64,000 bases of DNA from Amoebidium appalachense (lineage: Eukaryota > Ichthyosporea): contig CAVNZM010000001.1 in assembly GCA_963693365.1 (NCBI GenBank), forward strand, positions 12,958,001-13,022,000, read 5' to 3'. Position 1 is the stretch's first letter; the number at the start of each line of letters is the position of its first letter. Shown here piece by piece: positions 32,681-43,985 of the stretch. The notes beneath the pieces were generated by a model, which saw nothing but the letters and a program-made list of their open reading frames with translations, ran no database searches and was not told the DNA's origin. A program made the position numbers and the translations under genes.

Positions 32681-32960
32681 CAAATGTATCCATCTTGTAG
32701 TATCCACCTTTCGGTGGTTCACATGTCTCGTAGGTGTAATAAAGATGTCCAAAGATAATCCATAACACGCCTTATGTATATCCATGGGCCATCCCCAAGA
32801 CTGTAACAATACCATCCATATTACTGTCGTAAAACGATATATTGTACGGTACAAACGGTCGTAAGACGATACATAATATCGTCGACATGTGGACTACGAC
32901 ATACAAACATGCTCGCCGGATATCGTAGATTTCACCATATTTTGGAGTACTAGTACTCAA

Positions 32961-33168
32961 CTGCAAAATATTCAATGCAGAGTTCTTGTCGGTCATACGA
33001 TACGGCATCTTGCAATAGTATTTGTGTGCACGCTCCCAGCTCTCAGCTGACTCCACCGGGCCAAAGAGGCGATAGTCGTCAGAATAATGCACACCAGCAT
33101 GGAATTCCGATGTTTTGAGTTCGTTTTTGGTGGAGTCCTTGAAGCACTCGTACGCAGCTTTGCCGAAC
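32961..33168 (-). pseudogene. Second Plavaka transposase fragment, C-terminal exon
   Basis: A minus-strand exon with an AAAAAACGCAG acceptor (33171-33169), one leading base, and a peptide containing FGKAAYECF, SEFHAGVHYSDDYRLFGPVE and ERAHKYYCKMPYRMTDKN. It is plainly homologous to the exon at 3604-3808 and has the same phase. The donor position reads CAG/TTGAGT instead of CAG/GT, so splicing is lost and the frame runs on until a stop. This is a decayed paralogous copy. Confidence 0.72.
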
Positions 33169-33379
33169 CTGCGTTTTTTGTTGGTGATATTACTTTACAA
33201 TATAATGCACTAGAGCGGCACGGAGTCCATTACCAAATGGCGAAAGTTCTGCCATCATTACCTGTAGGATCTATACACCTAGACACGTGCAGGGAGAGGG
33301 GGGGGGGGGGGGGTCGTAGTGGGAAGGAGGGAAGACAGGGGGGGCTTGGGGGGGGGGGGGGGGGGGGGCAGACACGTAC

Positions 33380-33442
33380 GTTCTGTAACGCTCGTTCATC
33401 TCGTTGAGTGAGTCCTCGGTGAATTCGTATCCTGTCACCATG
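33380..33442 (-). pseudogene. Second Plavaka fragment, short upstream exon
   Basis: A minus-strand stretch bounded by GATACAG (acceptor) and AGAAC/GTACGTG (donor), with one leading and two trailing bases. It encodes MVTGYEFTEDSLNEMNERYR and joins in phase to the next exon to give …YRT-FGK. The equivalent exon is absent from the first locus. Exon limits come from splice pattern and phase only. Intron 33379-33169 includes a poly-G tract. Confidence 0.45.
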
Positions 33443-33523
33443 CTGTATCACTCGATAGTCGACCAACTACGGTGGTAGTATAATGCTATGATGACAATTT
33501 GTGCATGCGTTACTTATAAGCAT

Positions 33524-36500
33524 CGGGTTTTTTCAATAACTACCCACAGAGTAGCTTCTACCACGAGAAATTCACCACAAATTATAAGGGGGGATGGTGA
33601 ATGTGCCCCTGGAGTACGAGGGTCACACGAAAAAAACACAACGTTGTAGCTCGTATAGAACCCACCTTGTAGCATAGTATATGTACATATGTTACCTAGA
33701 CATTATTGGTTTTTCAATAACTACCCACAGAACAGCCTCTAGCACGAGAAATTTACGACAAAGTTTATGGGGGGGATGGTAAATGTGCCCCTGGAGTACG
33801 AGGGTCACACGAAAAAAACACAACCTTGTAGCTCGAATAGAACCCCCCGTGTAGCATAGTATTATGTACATTGTGTTAGGGGTTTACACACTTTTTATTG
33901 CGTGGACACTGCCGGAGGCCCCGCCACATTCGACGGCCTACTGCGTTTTATTTACCAAAACGTTTATGCCGGGGATGGTGAATGTGCCCCTGGAGTACGA
34001 GGGTCACACGAAAAAAACACAACGTTGTAGCTCGTATAGAACCCCCCTTGTAGCATAGTATATGTACATAGTATGTTACCTAGACATTATTGGTTTTTTC
34101 AATAACTACCCACAGAACAGCTTCTAGCACGAGACATTTACCACAAAGTTTATGGGGGGGATGGAGAATGTGCCCCTGGAGTACGAGGGTCACACGAAAA
34201 AAACACAATGTTGTAGCTCGAATAGACCCCCCTTGTAGCATAGTATATGTCCATGTGTTACCTAGACATTATTGGTTGTTTCAATAACTACCCACAGAAC
34301 AGCTTCTAGCACGAGACATTTACCACAAAGTGTATGGGGGGGATGGTGAATGTGCCCCTGGAGTACGAGGGTCACAGGAAAAAAACACAACGTTGTAGCT
34401 CGTATAGAACCCCCCTTGTAGCATAGTATATGTACATAGTATGTTACCTAGACATTATTGGTTTTTTCAATAACTACCCACAGAACAGCTTCTAGCACGA
34501 GACATTTACCACAAAGTGTATGGGGGGGATGGTAAATGTGCCCCTGGAGTACGAGGGTCACACGAAAAAAACACAATGTTGTAGCTCGAATAGACCCCCC
34601 TTGTAGCATAGTATATGTCCATGTGTTACCTAGACATTATTGGTTGTTTCAATAACTACCCACAGAACAGCTTCTAGCACGAGACATTTACCACAAAGTG
34701 TATGGGGGGGATGGTGAATGTGCCCCTGGAGTACAAGGGTCACACGAAAAAAACACAACGTTGTAGCTCGTATAGAACCCCCCTTGTAGCATAGTATATG
34801 TACATGTGTTACCTAGACATTATTGGTTTTTTCAATAACTTCCCACAGAACAGCTTCTAGCACGAGACATTTACCACAACGTTTATGGGGGGGATGGTGA
34901 ATGTGCCCCTGGAGTACGAGGGTCACACGAAAAAAACACAACGTTGTAGCTCGTATAGAACCCCCCTTGTAGCATAGTATATGTACATATGTTACCTAGA
35001 CATTATTGGTTTTTCAATAACTACCCACAGAACAGCCTCTAGCACGAGAGATTTACCACAAAGTTTATGGGGTGGATGGTGAATGTGCCCCTGGAGTACG
35101 AGGGTCACACGAAAAAAACACAACATTGTAGCTCGTATAGAACCCCCCTTGTAGCATAGTATATGTACATATGTTACCTAGACATTATTGGTTTTTCAAT
35201 AACTACCCACAGAACAGCCTCTAGCACGAGAGATTTACCACAAAGTTTATGGGGTGAATGGTGAATGTGCCCCTGGAGTACGAGGGTCACACGAAAAAAA
35301 CACAACATTGTAGCTCGAATAGAACCCCCCTTGTAGCATAGTATAAGTACATGTGTTACCTAGACATTATTCGTTTTTTCAATAACTACCCACAGAACAG
35401 CCTCTAGCACGAGAGATTTACCACAAAGTTTATGGGGTGGATGGTGAATGTGCCCCTGGAGTACGAGGGTCACACGAAAAAAACACAACGTTGTAGCTCG
35501 TATAGAACCCCCCTTGTAGCATAGTATATGTACATGTGTTACCTAGACATTATTGGTTTTTTTAATAACTACCCACAGAACAGCTTCTAGCACGAGAAAT
35601 TTACCACAAAGTTTATGGGGGGGATGGTGAATGTGCCCCTGGAGTACGAGGGTCACACAAAAAAAACACAACGTTGTAGCTCGTATAGAACCCCCCTTGT
35701 AGCATAGTATATGTACATAGTATGTTACCTAGACATTATTGGTTTTTTCAATAACTACCCACAGAACAGCTTCTAGCACGAGTCATTTACCACAAAGTGT
35801 ATGGGGGGGATGGTGAATGTGCCCCTGGAGTACGAGGGTCACACGAAAAAAACACAATGTTGTAGCTCGAATATACCCCCCTTGTAGCATAGTATATGTC
35901 CATGTGTTACCTAGACATTATTGGTTGTTTCAATAACTACCCACAGAACAGCTTCTAGAACGAGACATTTACCACAAAGTGTATGGGGGGGATGGTGAAT
36001 GTGCCCCTGGAGTACAAGGGTCACACGAAAAAAACACAACGTTGTAGCTCGTATAGAACCCCCCTTGTAGCATAGTATATGTACATGTGTTACCTAGACA
36101 TTATTGGTTTTTTCAATAACTTCCCACAGAACAGCTTCTAGCACGAGACATTTACCACAACGTTTATGGGGGGGATGGTGAATGTGCCCCTGGAGTACGA
36201 GGGTCACACGAAAAAAACACAACGTTGTAGCTCGTATAGAACCCCCCTTGTAGCATAGTATATGTACATATGTTACATAGACATTATTGGTTTTTCAATA
36301 ACTACCCACAGAACAGCCTCTAGCACGAGAGATTTACCACAAAGTTTATGGGGTGGATGGTGAATGTGCCCCTGGAGTACGAGGGTCACACGAAAAAAAC
36401 ACAACATTGTAGCTCGAATAGAACCCCCCTTGTAGCATAGTATAAGTACATGTGTTACCTAGACATTATTCGTTTTTTCAATAACTACCCACAGAACAGC

Positions 36501-37230
36501 TTCTAGCACGAGAGCTTTACCACAAAGTTTATGGGGGGGATGGTGAATGTGCCCCTGGAGTACGAGGGTCACACGAAAAAAACACAACGTTGTAGCTCGT
36601 ATAGAACCCCCCTTGTAGCATAGTATATTTACATAGTATGTTACCTAGACATTATTGGTTTTTTCAATAATTACCCACAGAACAGCTTCTAGCACGAGAC
36701 ATTTACCACAAAGTGTATGGGGGGGATGGTGAATGTGCCCCTGGAGTACGAGGGTCACACGAAAAAAACACAATGTTGTAGCTCGAATAGACCCCCCTTG
36801 TAGCATAGTATATGTCCATGTGTTACCTAGACATTATTGGTTTTTTCAATAACTACCTACAGAACAGCTTCTAGCACGAGACATTTACCACAAAGTTTAT
36901 GGGGGGGATGGTGAATGTGCCCCTGGAGTACGAGGGTCACACAAAAAAAACACAACATTGTAGCTCGAATAGAACCCCCTTTGTAGCATAGCATATGTAC
37001 ATGTGTTACCTAGACATTATTCGTTTTTTCAATAACTACCCACAGAACAGCTTCTAGCACGAGAACTTTACCACAAAGTTTATGGGGGGGATGGTGAATG
37101 TGCCCCTGGAGTACGAGGGTCACACGAAAAAAACACAACGTTGTAGCTCGTATAAAACCCCCTTTGTAGCATAGTATATGTACATAGTATGTTACCTAGA
37201 CATTATTGGTTTTTTCAATAACTACCCACA
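33524..37230. repeat. Satellite array, about 20 monomers of 182-186 bp
   Basis: Each monomer contains TTTTTTCAATAACTACCCACAG, AGCACGAGA.ATTTACCACAA, GGGGGGGATGGTGAATGTGC, CCCTGGAGTACGAGGGTCAC, AAAAAAACACAACGTTGTAG and TAGCATAGTATATGTACATG. Successive GTGCCCCTGGAG positions (33603, 33785, 33984, 34170, 34352, 34538, 34720, 34903) give spacings of 182-186, with one 199-bp chimeric unit near 33870-33985. Diagnostic variants repeat 1281 bp apart, showing higher-order structure. No coding potential; no CRISPR-like unique spacers. Confidence 0.97.
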
Positions 37231-37572
37231 TGCGGCATGTGTTACTTTCACGTTATTGGTTTCCTAGCACGGGATATTCAGCACACAGTTGGGGATGTGG
37301 GGGCAGTGTACACCTCAATATTGGTAAGGTGGTGGGTGGGTTGGGGGGGGGGGGGGGGGGAGGGGGGGGGTTCCACACAACCGAAACTGTCGGTGTTACA
37401 AGTGGTTCGGTCTTAGGAAGTTAGAACGGTGATTTTTTAATTAATAGCGGGAAACAATATAAAAAAAAAAAAAATTATCCCCATTGCATATGGGGGGAAC
37501 GAGGAGGGGGGGAGGGGGAGGTTTTCACAACGAATTCTATCGACTGTGCATAATTAATGTATATTGCACATG
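37231..37572. other. Satellite edge, poly-G and A-rich spacer
   Basis: Degenerate satellite edge followed by G-rich tracts (37340-37370, 37490-37520) and an A run. No gene. The last bases (TATTGCACATGTAGCC, 37562-37577) are repeated at the right end of D5. Confidence 0.7.
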
Positions 37573-38218
37573 TAGCCGGTGCCCGTGGATCAATCTCACA
37601 AGCAGGCACAGGTGTGCTCCACAGGAGCAATGAAAAGAATGACAAATGTCATACAGAAACATGCTCAAAAAACGTAGCCTAGTGCCTAAATAGGCAAAGG
37701 GTGTGGTGGGTGGGCAAAAACTTAGCTAAAAAATTGGGCCTAAAGAGACCTAAACGCGCTCGTAGCGCCGCAACTGACCTCCCTGGGGCCGCGCAAGCTC
37801 ATTATAGAGCGCGGCCCACATTTTTGCCTATGGAAATATGAAGAAATGACTTGGAACCTATCAAATCCATGAAATCTACCAAAATGGAATTTTTGGTGCA
37901 CATCAACCAATGAAAAATTTTCACAAGTGGCTAAAACCCCTAGATCATAAAGACCAAATCGATTGCCGCCCATTTCGGACTAGATATAACTCAAACTCAT
38001 CAATATATCCATATGGCATATCCCACAGAACATAAAAACAGCTACAGCTCCCTAAATAAAAATGCTAGCAGCCTGAAACTTTGCACACACATCAAACACA
38101 CCATGGCCTACAACATTAAACTACCACGAAGTTTACAGCACACTCGCAACACACTATTTCACTCCAACGGGGCTATCTAATTCTCCTGCAAAGAAAACAC
38201 GTTTACAAACTTAATATT
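37573..38218 (-). repeat. D5 A2-B2 repeat, B2 truncated
   Basis: It retains the inner 40 bp of B2, the spacer with TGACAAATGTCA, and a full A2. The A2/B1 junction (AATATT/CTTATGCC) is at 38218/38219. Confidence 0.88.
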
Positions 38219-38318
38219 CTTATGCCAACGTCGTCTTTACCAGCCCCAGCAAGGGGATACATGAGCCGGTGCCCGTGGATCAATCTCACAAGCAGGCACA
38301 GGTGTGCTCCACCACTCC

Positions 38319-39249
38319 CTACCTGGCACGGGAAGGAACGAACCATGCCGTGGGTGACTGACGCAGCGCTGCAGCCCGGGCAAGGAGCGACGCAGGCACG
38401 CGAATAGAAAAAACAAGAGACTGGCCGGCCTGCACATACCGGCGGAGGGAGGCATGCGATCTCCATCGACCACGCAGAGCAATCGTCTCTATTGAAACAC
38501 CCCTGACGTAGTCTCTCGAGGCACCACCATGGCAAAGACTGTGAAGATGGAACCCATACTCGTTGAGGCCGAGGGAGTCACATGCCGCTTGGAACTTGGC
38601 ACGCAGAACATCATACGAGAAAGGAAACAGCCGCGCAGAAGGGGGGGCGCCACAAGAACCAGAAAGACAGGATGGCCAACAGGGACGGATCGGTGATGGG
38701 GACAAACTGATTTGGACCGGTCTTGGTGTCGGCCAGGCGGATGCCGCCTGTACCGGGTGGCATGTCGTGGGGAACGGGGTCGTCGGGCAATATAAGATCC
38801 GTACGGGTGAGCATAAGCAACTCACTGACACGAAAATAACACTCAAATCCAAGCAAAACAGCAATACCAAACAAGGGGCCAATTTTGGAATACAAATGAT
38901 GGCCAATGACGAGGACCAATGAAAACGGAAGCGGGGGCGTGGTCTTTGCTGGAACAAGCCGGTTCCAGCCCTGCAGGCTCCGTTGGGCGGCCTGCAGGTG
39001 TGGACCCAGGCGTGGCATGAAATGCTTGATGCCGGCAGCTGTGTTGACACAGCGCTGACGCTGGCCACGCGATGTGTCAATGGCATAACACTCCTCAAAA
39101 TACTCCACCAGGAGGTCGTCCAGTTCGGCGGGGGACTTGGTGTCGGTACCAGGGGGCAACCAATCCAGGAACTCAACAACAGCATCCCAGTAGGCCTTGA
39201 GGGTTGGGGGCTTTATGGCCTGGTCAGCCAGAAAACCGCGAGGGACCAT
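38319..39249 (-). pseudogene. Tyrosine recombinase of D5 (frameshift, catalytic Arg lost)
   Basis: The start ATG (39249) overlaps the RT/RNase H stop, as in the other copies. The first Arg box (CYFRVSELLMLTRTDL) is in the first frame. One extra base near 38652 shifts the frame before the H-x-x-R box. In the second frame that box reads HLHSLCHGG, with Cys in place of the catalytic Arg; the Tyr box ASLRRYVQAG is intact. Either defect alone should abolish recombination. Confidence 0.88.
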
Positions 39250-41276
39250 CTGCAGGATTGTGGGCTGACGGCAGCCACACACAATACAAACGAATGTCGA
39301 GGGCAAGCGTGTAGGCAGCCACCTGGCGGCATACACGGTTCAGGCGTCGGGATGCTGAACGACCCTTAGTAACAGCCCCAAGCAGCGCCGTCGAATCAAG
39401 GCCCCAAAGGTAGCGGGAGCCCCGGGCAGCCGTAGACCGACCTAATCGATGAAGCCCCAGGAGCAAGGCTTCTCCCTCCAGAATGTTGATGTGGTCGGAG
39501 TGGCGCCAACGATGACTGATGTTGGTGGTCCACCGGCCACCAACAGCTGCCAGGATAGGTGCCGGGGGGGCGGACGGGCTTGGCTCGTGCACAGGACCTG
39601 ACAGCTGGCTGTAGTGGCCTTGCCGGTTGCAGTGAGGCAGCATTGCGGAGAAGCGTTGCTGGAAGCACCCGGGACACCACTGCTCCACCCAACAAGGAAG
39701 CATCAGTGCAGAACATGGTGCTAGCAAACCCAGAACGCAAATCACAACGCATCAAAGGGGCCAAAGCACACATCGCCTGAAGCTCCCACACCACGGGCGG
39801 GGAAACGGGCTGTTCCCGACCCCCCAGCTGCTCCACAAAACTGTAGACGGCACTCAGAACCGACAAAAGCGGCCGCTGCAGCAGTGCCGCCCACACCCAA
39901 CCACCAAGCAACTGCTGCAAACGGAGCTGCGTGACGACACCACGACGCAACACGGCCTGGGTTTCCGCCACCAGACGGCACAAGGAAGCGCCAGGCGGGC
40001 GCAATATCCCAGAGCGATGCATTTCCAGGCCTAGCAGCACCATAGAGGACGACGAACCAGCAGCCACATCCTTCTTGACATTGGAGGGAAGACCAGCTGG
40101 GCCGGTGACGCCATTATACAATGCACGCTGACGATTGATGGCGGTGGCATCTGTGCCGACCCAGCCACAGTCGTCCACATACAGGGCATGCTGCGTGGCC
40201 TCCACAGGCCGCGGCACTATCGCACAGAGGCGCTCAATGCGGGGCATGCCGGCTCGGTCAGCCAACTGCCCATGGACGTCTTGAGCCACAAGCACAGAAT
40301 GCACCCAGCCCATGGGCACGGTCTTGAGGGCCGGGTACACAAGCCGGTCGGGCCCAGAAATGCCAACAGCCTCCGAAGACACAGGCGGCAATCCGAAGTA
40401 CCGCCACAGCCACTCCGGGGCAAGAAGACGATGGAACTGGTTGTCCATGTCCGACTTGCCAAAATAGAGGCAATCCTCAGGCCCCAGCAACAGATCGGCA
40501 AAATCGGCAGGGTTGGGCAGGTGCACCTGGAGGGCAGGATGATCACGGGCAAAGAACAGGTTGCCACGGCGGCTGTCAAAAATGACGCGGGCTCTGGTGT
40601 CTTTGGGGACCCCAAACAGCCCATTGATGGCCAGTGGTTTTTCCTTCGCCTCGAAATAGTGCACCATGCCGCAGTCTTGAAGCCGAAGAAGCAGGGGACC
40701 GTATTCCCCACTGGGAACGTGATGCGCCGGTCGGATGCGGCGCAGCTCTGCAGGCGTCCGCGGAACAGGCTTGAGAAGGCCGCCGTCGCAGTTGGCCAAA
40801 AACGGCTGCAGCGTAGGAGACAAAAACTGCAACACGTCCACTGTGGCTCCAGCCCCAGGGGGTGGCAAAGCGGCATTTGCCGCCGTGAGAGGTAGCCATC
40901 CTGTCAATACAGGGTAGGCCGCGGGGAACGCAGCCAAGACACTACTCGCAGGCTGAGCGTCATAGACACCCGCGCGTATAGCATCGTAGCTGGCCCTAAG
41001 GACAAAGGTCCACAGGGCATGGTGGTGACTGTTCACCAACCGGGTCGGGAATGGGCAAGGGCCGCCTGCCCACAGCTCGTTGAGGGCACCAAGACAACGG
41101 TTAGCCAAGGTAACCCCCTTCAGGCGGTGAGACAGACGTTGCCGACGGCGTTGACTCCGTAGACGGGCTTGTCCAGAACGGTCCGGCACAGGAATGGCCG
41201 GAACAGGAAACAAATCAGAGGCGGCAAAGACATGACGTGGCATAGCTGTGGAATCCTTAGAAAAATTAGGGGGCAT
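39224..41276 (-). pseudogene. Reverse transcriptase-RNase H of D5 (one frameshift)
   Basis: It opens MPPNFSKDSTAMPRHVFAAS and is open through SDMDNQFHRLL and ALYVDDCGWVG to the first RNase H Asp (MFCTDASLLGG). A 2-bp loss near 39645 shifts the frame. The rest of RNase H (NILEGEALLLG, LWGLDSTALLG, AHNPADGPSR) is readable in another frame to 39224. RT itself is complete, so this is one of the best RT sequences in the window. Confidence 0.9.
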
Positions 41277-41353
41277 ATTTAATCAAGGGCACGTGGCAGG
41301 AAGCCACAAGAAAATAATATACAGAACCGCGTGCCGAACCCCCAAAGGGCCGT

Positions 41354-42409
41354 TTAGGCCCTGTGCCCACCGGTCCCCGGAGGAATCGATGGACCGGCTC
41401 CGGATGGGCCACTGCCGGGACCGCGCCGAGCCCGGGTGACTTCGGCGAGGGTCTTGGCTTGACGAACAGCCCGGGTGGCCAAGGCAGGGGGCAGGGGCAG
41501 GCTGCGCGCAGGGAGCTCCTCAAACTGCTCTGCAACAGCCCAGTCCCCGTTGGACTGATCAGCAGTCTGCACAGCCAGCAGACGGCGCACACCAACTTCC
41601 ACAGCAGGTGACTCCTTGCGGGCCTTAGGGTCGGCGGCCAGCAGCAGATCCAGCATACGGGCAAGCGTCAGAGCCTCCCGTTTGTTGCGGTAGCTGACCC
41701 AATCCGCCGCGTGGACAGCCGCAGTGACCGAGGCCTGGTCAGCCAAGGTGCTCTTGAGGTAGGAAGGGGCCAGACGTTTTTTGACGCGCAGGTTGACTTT
41801 GGCGCCGCTGGAGAGCAGATAACGGCTGGGGTTGGGTTTGGAACGGACAGAGGAACGACGGCTGCGAGAGGAACGACCGTAGCCACTGCTGCTGGAATCA
41901 GAATCCTCACTCGACGATGGGGTGTCTTCACTGCCGGTGTCGTACGCATAGACAGGCTCCTTGCCCTTTGCCCGCGCAGACAGCGTGCTCAGCAGGCCGC
42001 CGGCAGAGGGCTTCTTGGGGCGACCAGACTGGGCAACAGAGAGGGCTTGCACTTGGGCAGAAAGCGCCTGCAGCTGCTCTTGGACGTCTACACCGTCAGA
42101 ACGCCGCTGGGGAGAGGGCGACCCAGGTGGGGGGGAGGCACGGCCGCTGCGAGGAGTGCGACAGAGCAAGTGCAGCTGGTCGGTGACTTTCCAACCGACC
42201 ATCTCAGGGTCATCAAAAGCCACCGAGCGCGCCTTGAGGGCTGAAACCACACTGTTGACGGTTTCTGCCGGCAGGCTGTTCCAGGGGAGGGCGTTGGACT
42301 GCAAAACGGCCAGACTTTTGAGGCTTGCGTCGTCCGCATCGGTAGAGATCTCCAAAAGCTTTTCGAGGAGAGCGGCCCCCTTGGCGACCAGAGCAGGAGG
42401 AGGGGCCAT
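41354..42409 (-). CDS. Gag-like protein of D5, intact
   Basis: An uninterrupted 351-aa frame from MAPPPALVAKG at 42409 (an alternative upstream ATG lies at 42538). Same architecture as the D3 copy: helical N-terminus, VQEQLQALSAQVQALSVAQ, Ser/Arg linker, C-terminal helical domain and Pro/Gly-rich tail. The linker contains RSSVRS where other copies have RSSGRS. Confidence 0.85.
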   Translation of the reverse strand: MAPPPALVAKGAALLEKLLEISTDADDASLKSLAVLQSNALPWNSLPAETVNSVVSALKARSVAFDDPEMVGWKVTDQLHLLCRTPRSGRASPPPGSPSPQRRSDGVDVQEQLQALSAQVQALSVAQSGRPKKPSAGGLLSTLSARAKGKEPVYAYDTGSEDTPSSSEDSDSSSSGYGRSSRSRRSSVRSKPNPSRYLLSSGAKVNLRVKKRLAPSYLKSTLADQASVTAAVHAADWVSYRNKREALTLARMLDLLLAADPKARKESPAVEVGVRRLLAVQTADQSNGDWAVAEQFEELPARSLPLPPALATRAVRQAKTLAEVTRARRGPGSGPSGAGPSIPPGTGGHRA

Positions 42410-42635
42410 TGCAATGCTCACAAACCAGACTAGAGCACAAAAACTTGAAAACGACGACTGGAAAATGCAAAAACGTGGGAAAACCGACACCGCAAAAAAC
42501 GTCCGAAAACCAGCTAAAACGCAACGGCGCGCACGCAAAACTCTTACCAGATGCTGCCGAAGCTAAGCGCGCGCTCCTGGGCAAAAAAAAATAGAGAAAA
42601 AACGAACAAGAGCGCGAAAAACGGGGACTAGAGTT

Positions 42636-43140
42636 GCAAAAACTTAGCTAAAAAATTGGGCCTAAAGAGACCTAAACGCGCTCAGTAGCGCCGCAACTGA
42701 CCTCCCTGGGGCCACGCAAGCTCATTATAGAGCGCGGCCCACATTTTTGCCTATGGAAATATGAAGAAATGACTTAGAACCTATCAAATCCATGAAATCT
42801 ACCAAAATGGAATTTTTGCTGCACATCAACCAATGAAAATTTTCACAAGTGGCTAAAACCCCTAGATCATAAAGACCAAATCGATTGCCGCCCATTTCGG
42901 ACTAGATATAACTCAAACTCATCAATATATCCATATGGCATATCCCACAGAACATAAAAACAGCTACAGCTCCCTAAATAAAAATGCTAGCAGCCTGAAC
43001 CTTTGCACACACATCAAACACACCATGGCCTACAACATTATAATACCACGAAGTTTACAGCACACTCGAAACACACAATTTCACTCCAACGGGGCTATCT
43101 AATTCTCCTGCAAAGAAAACACGTTTACAAACTTAATATT
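42636..43140 (-). repeat. D5 A1 terminal repeat (505 bp)
   Basis: Same length as D5 A2 (37714-38218) and nearly identical to it. It contains the TATA hairpin (42709-42740, one mismatch in the arm). The outer end AATATT is followed by GCACATGTAGCC. Confidence 0.9.
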
Positions 43141-43469
43141 GCACATGTAGCCTGAAAGATTAAAGTGAATGTGTGTATGTATATGTGCGAGTATATTTGT
43201 GTATGCAATACATGTACAATGTTTTCGTCTTTGTAGGTGGGTGGGTGGGGTGGGTGGGGGGGGGGGGGGGGGTGCGCGGGGGGGAAGAGGGAGGGGGGAG
43301 GGGGCATCATGATCAGGGATAACAGGGTGTGTGCGTGTGTGCGCTTGTGTGTGCATGTGCTGTGTGTGTTGTGTAGGTGTGCGCCTGTGTGTGTGTGCGT
43401 GCCTGTGTGTGCGCGCCTGTGTGTGTGTGTGTGTGTGTGTGTGCAGTGTGCATGTGTGAGTGTGTGTGC

Positions 43470-43521
<52 letters not shown>

Positions 43522-43855
43522 TTTCAAAGAAGTCGAAAGCGCCAGTGACACCCATGTTGAAAAAAAGACAAGCAAGCACGCTAAGAAGGACAGCAAGAAG
43601 TAACAGAAACCCTTTCATGCCGAAAAAATGGTCAAGAACAAAGAAGTGGAGGACACGTAACTATAGTCTGATAGTTGTGACTAAGGGCACTAAGGGTAGC
43701 GCTAAGGGCACCAAGCTGATGCACGCGCGCGCGCGAGCCGAAATCTATTTTTATCTTTTTCCTAATCAGGCGCGGCGAATAGTGATTGGCTAAATCCCAA
43801 TCCGGTTTGCAATTTTTTCTCCATTTAAGCCTGTACGCACGTTGTTTTCTCCATT
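43141..43855. repeat. Spacer with poly-G, (TG)n/(CG)n
   Basis: A poly-G tract at 43235-43310, then interrupted (TG)n with (CG)n (43320-43520; GCGCGCGCGCG at about 43472 and 43726). A signal-peptide-like minus-strand start at 43618 runs straight into the (CA)n without a donor site and is not accepted as a gene. Confidence 0.7.
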
Positions 43856-43859
43856 TCTC

Positions 43860-43985
43860 TTCCCCCTTCCCGCAGGTCCGCAGGTCCTTTCCCGCAGGTC
43901 GCCTGGTCGCAGGTCCCTTCCCGCAGGTCGCCTGGTCGCAGTTCCCTTCCCGCAGCGCCTGGTCACAGATCCCCTCCGCAGATCG
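43860..43985. repeat. Minisatellite of CCCTTCCCGCAGGTCGCCTGGTCGCAGGT units
   Basis: Three to four tandem units of about 29-32 bp built from TTCCCGCAGGTCGCCTGGTCGCAG, degenerating at both ends. GC-rich and non-coding in appearance. Confidence 0.85.

Larger units (their letters stand above)
37573..43140 (-). mobile_element. PAT-like retrotransposon D5, nearly full length
   Basis: Same order as D1 on the minus strand: A1 (43140-42636), gag, RT/RNase H, recombinase, B1 (38312-38219), A2 (38218-37714), spacer, and B2 truncated at its outer end (only from AGCCGGTGCC inward, so about 50 bp of B2 are missing). Gag is intact; RT/RNase H and recombinase carry a frameshift each. It is flanked by a 16-bp direct repeat that partly includes the A1 end. 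Confidence 0.93.

Noticed and set aside
33524-37230. CRISPR-like or direct-repeat/spacer array
   Set aside because: Whole ~183-bp monomers are conserved with no variable spacers, so this is a satellite.
43520-43618. Signal-peptide-like start MKGFLLLLAVLLSVLACLFF on the minus strand
   Set aside because: It runs directly into (CA)n with no splice donor and has no downstream exon or homolog here.
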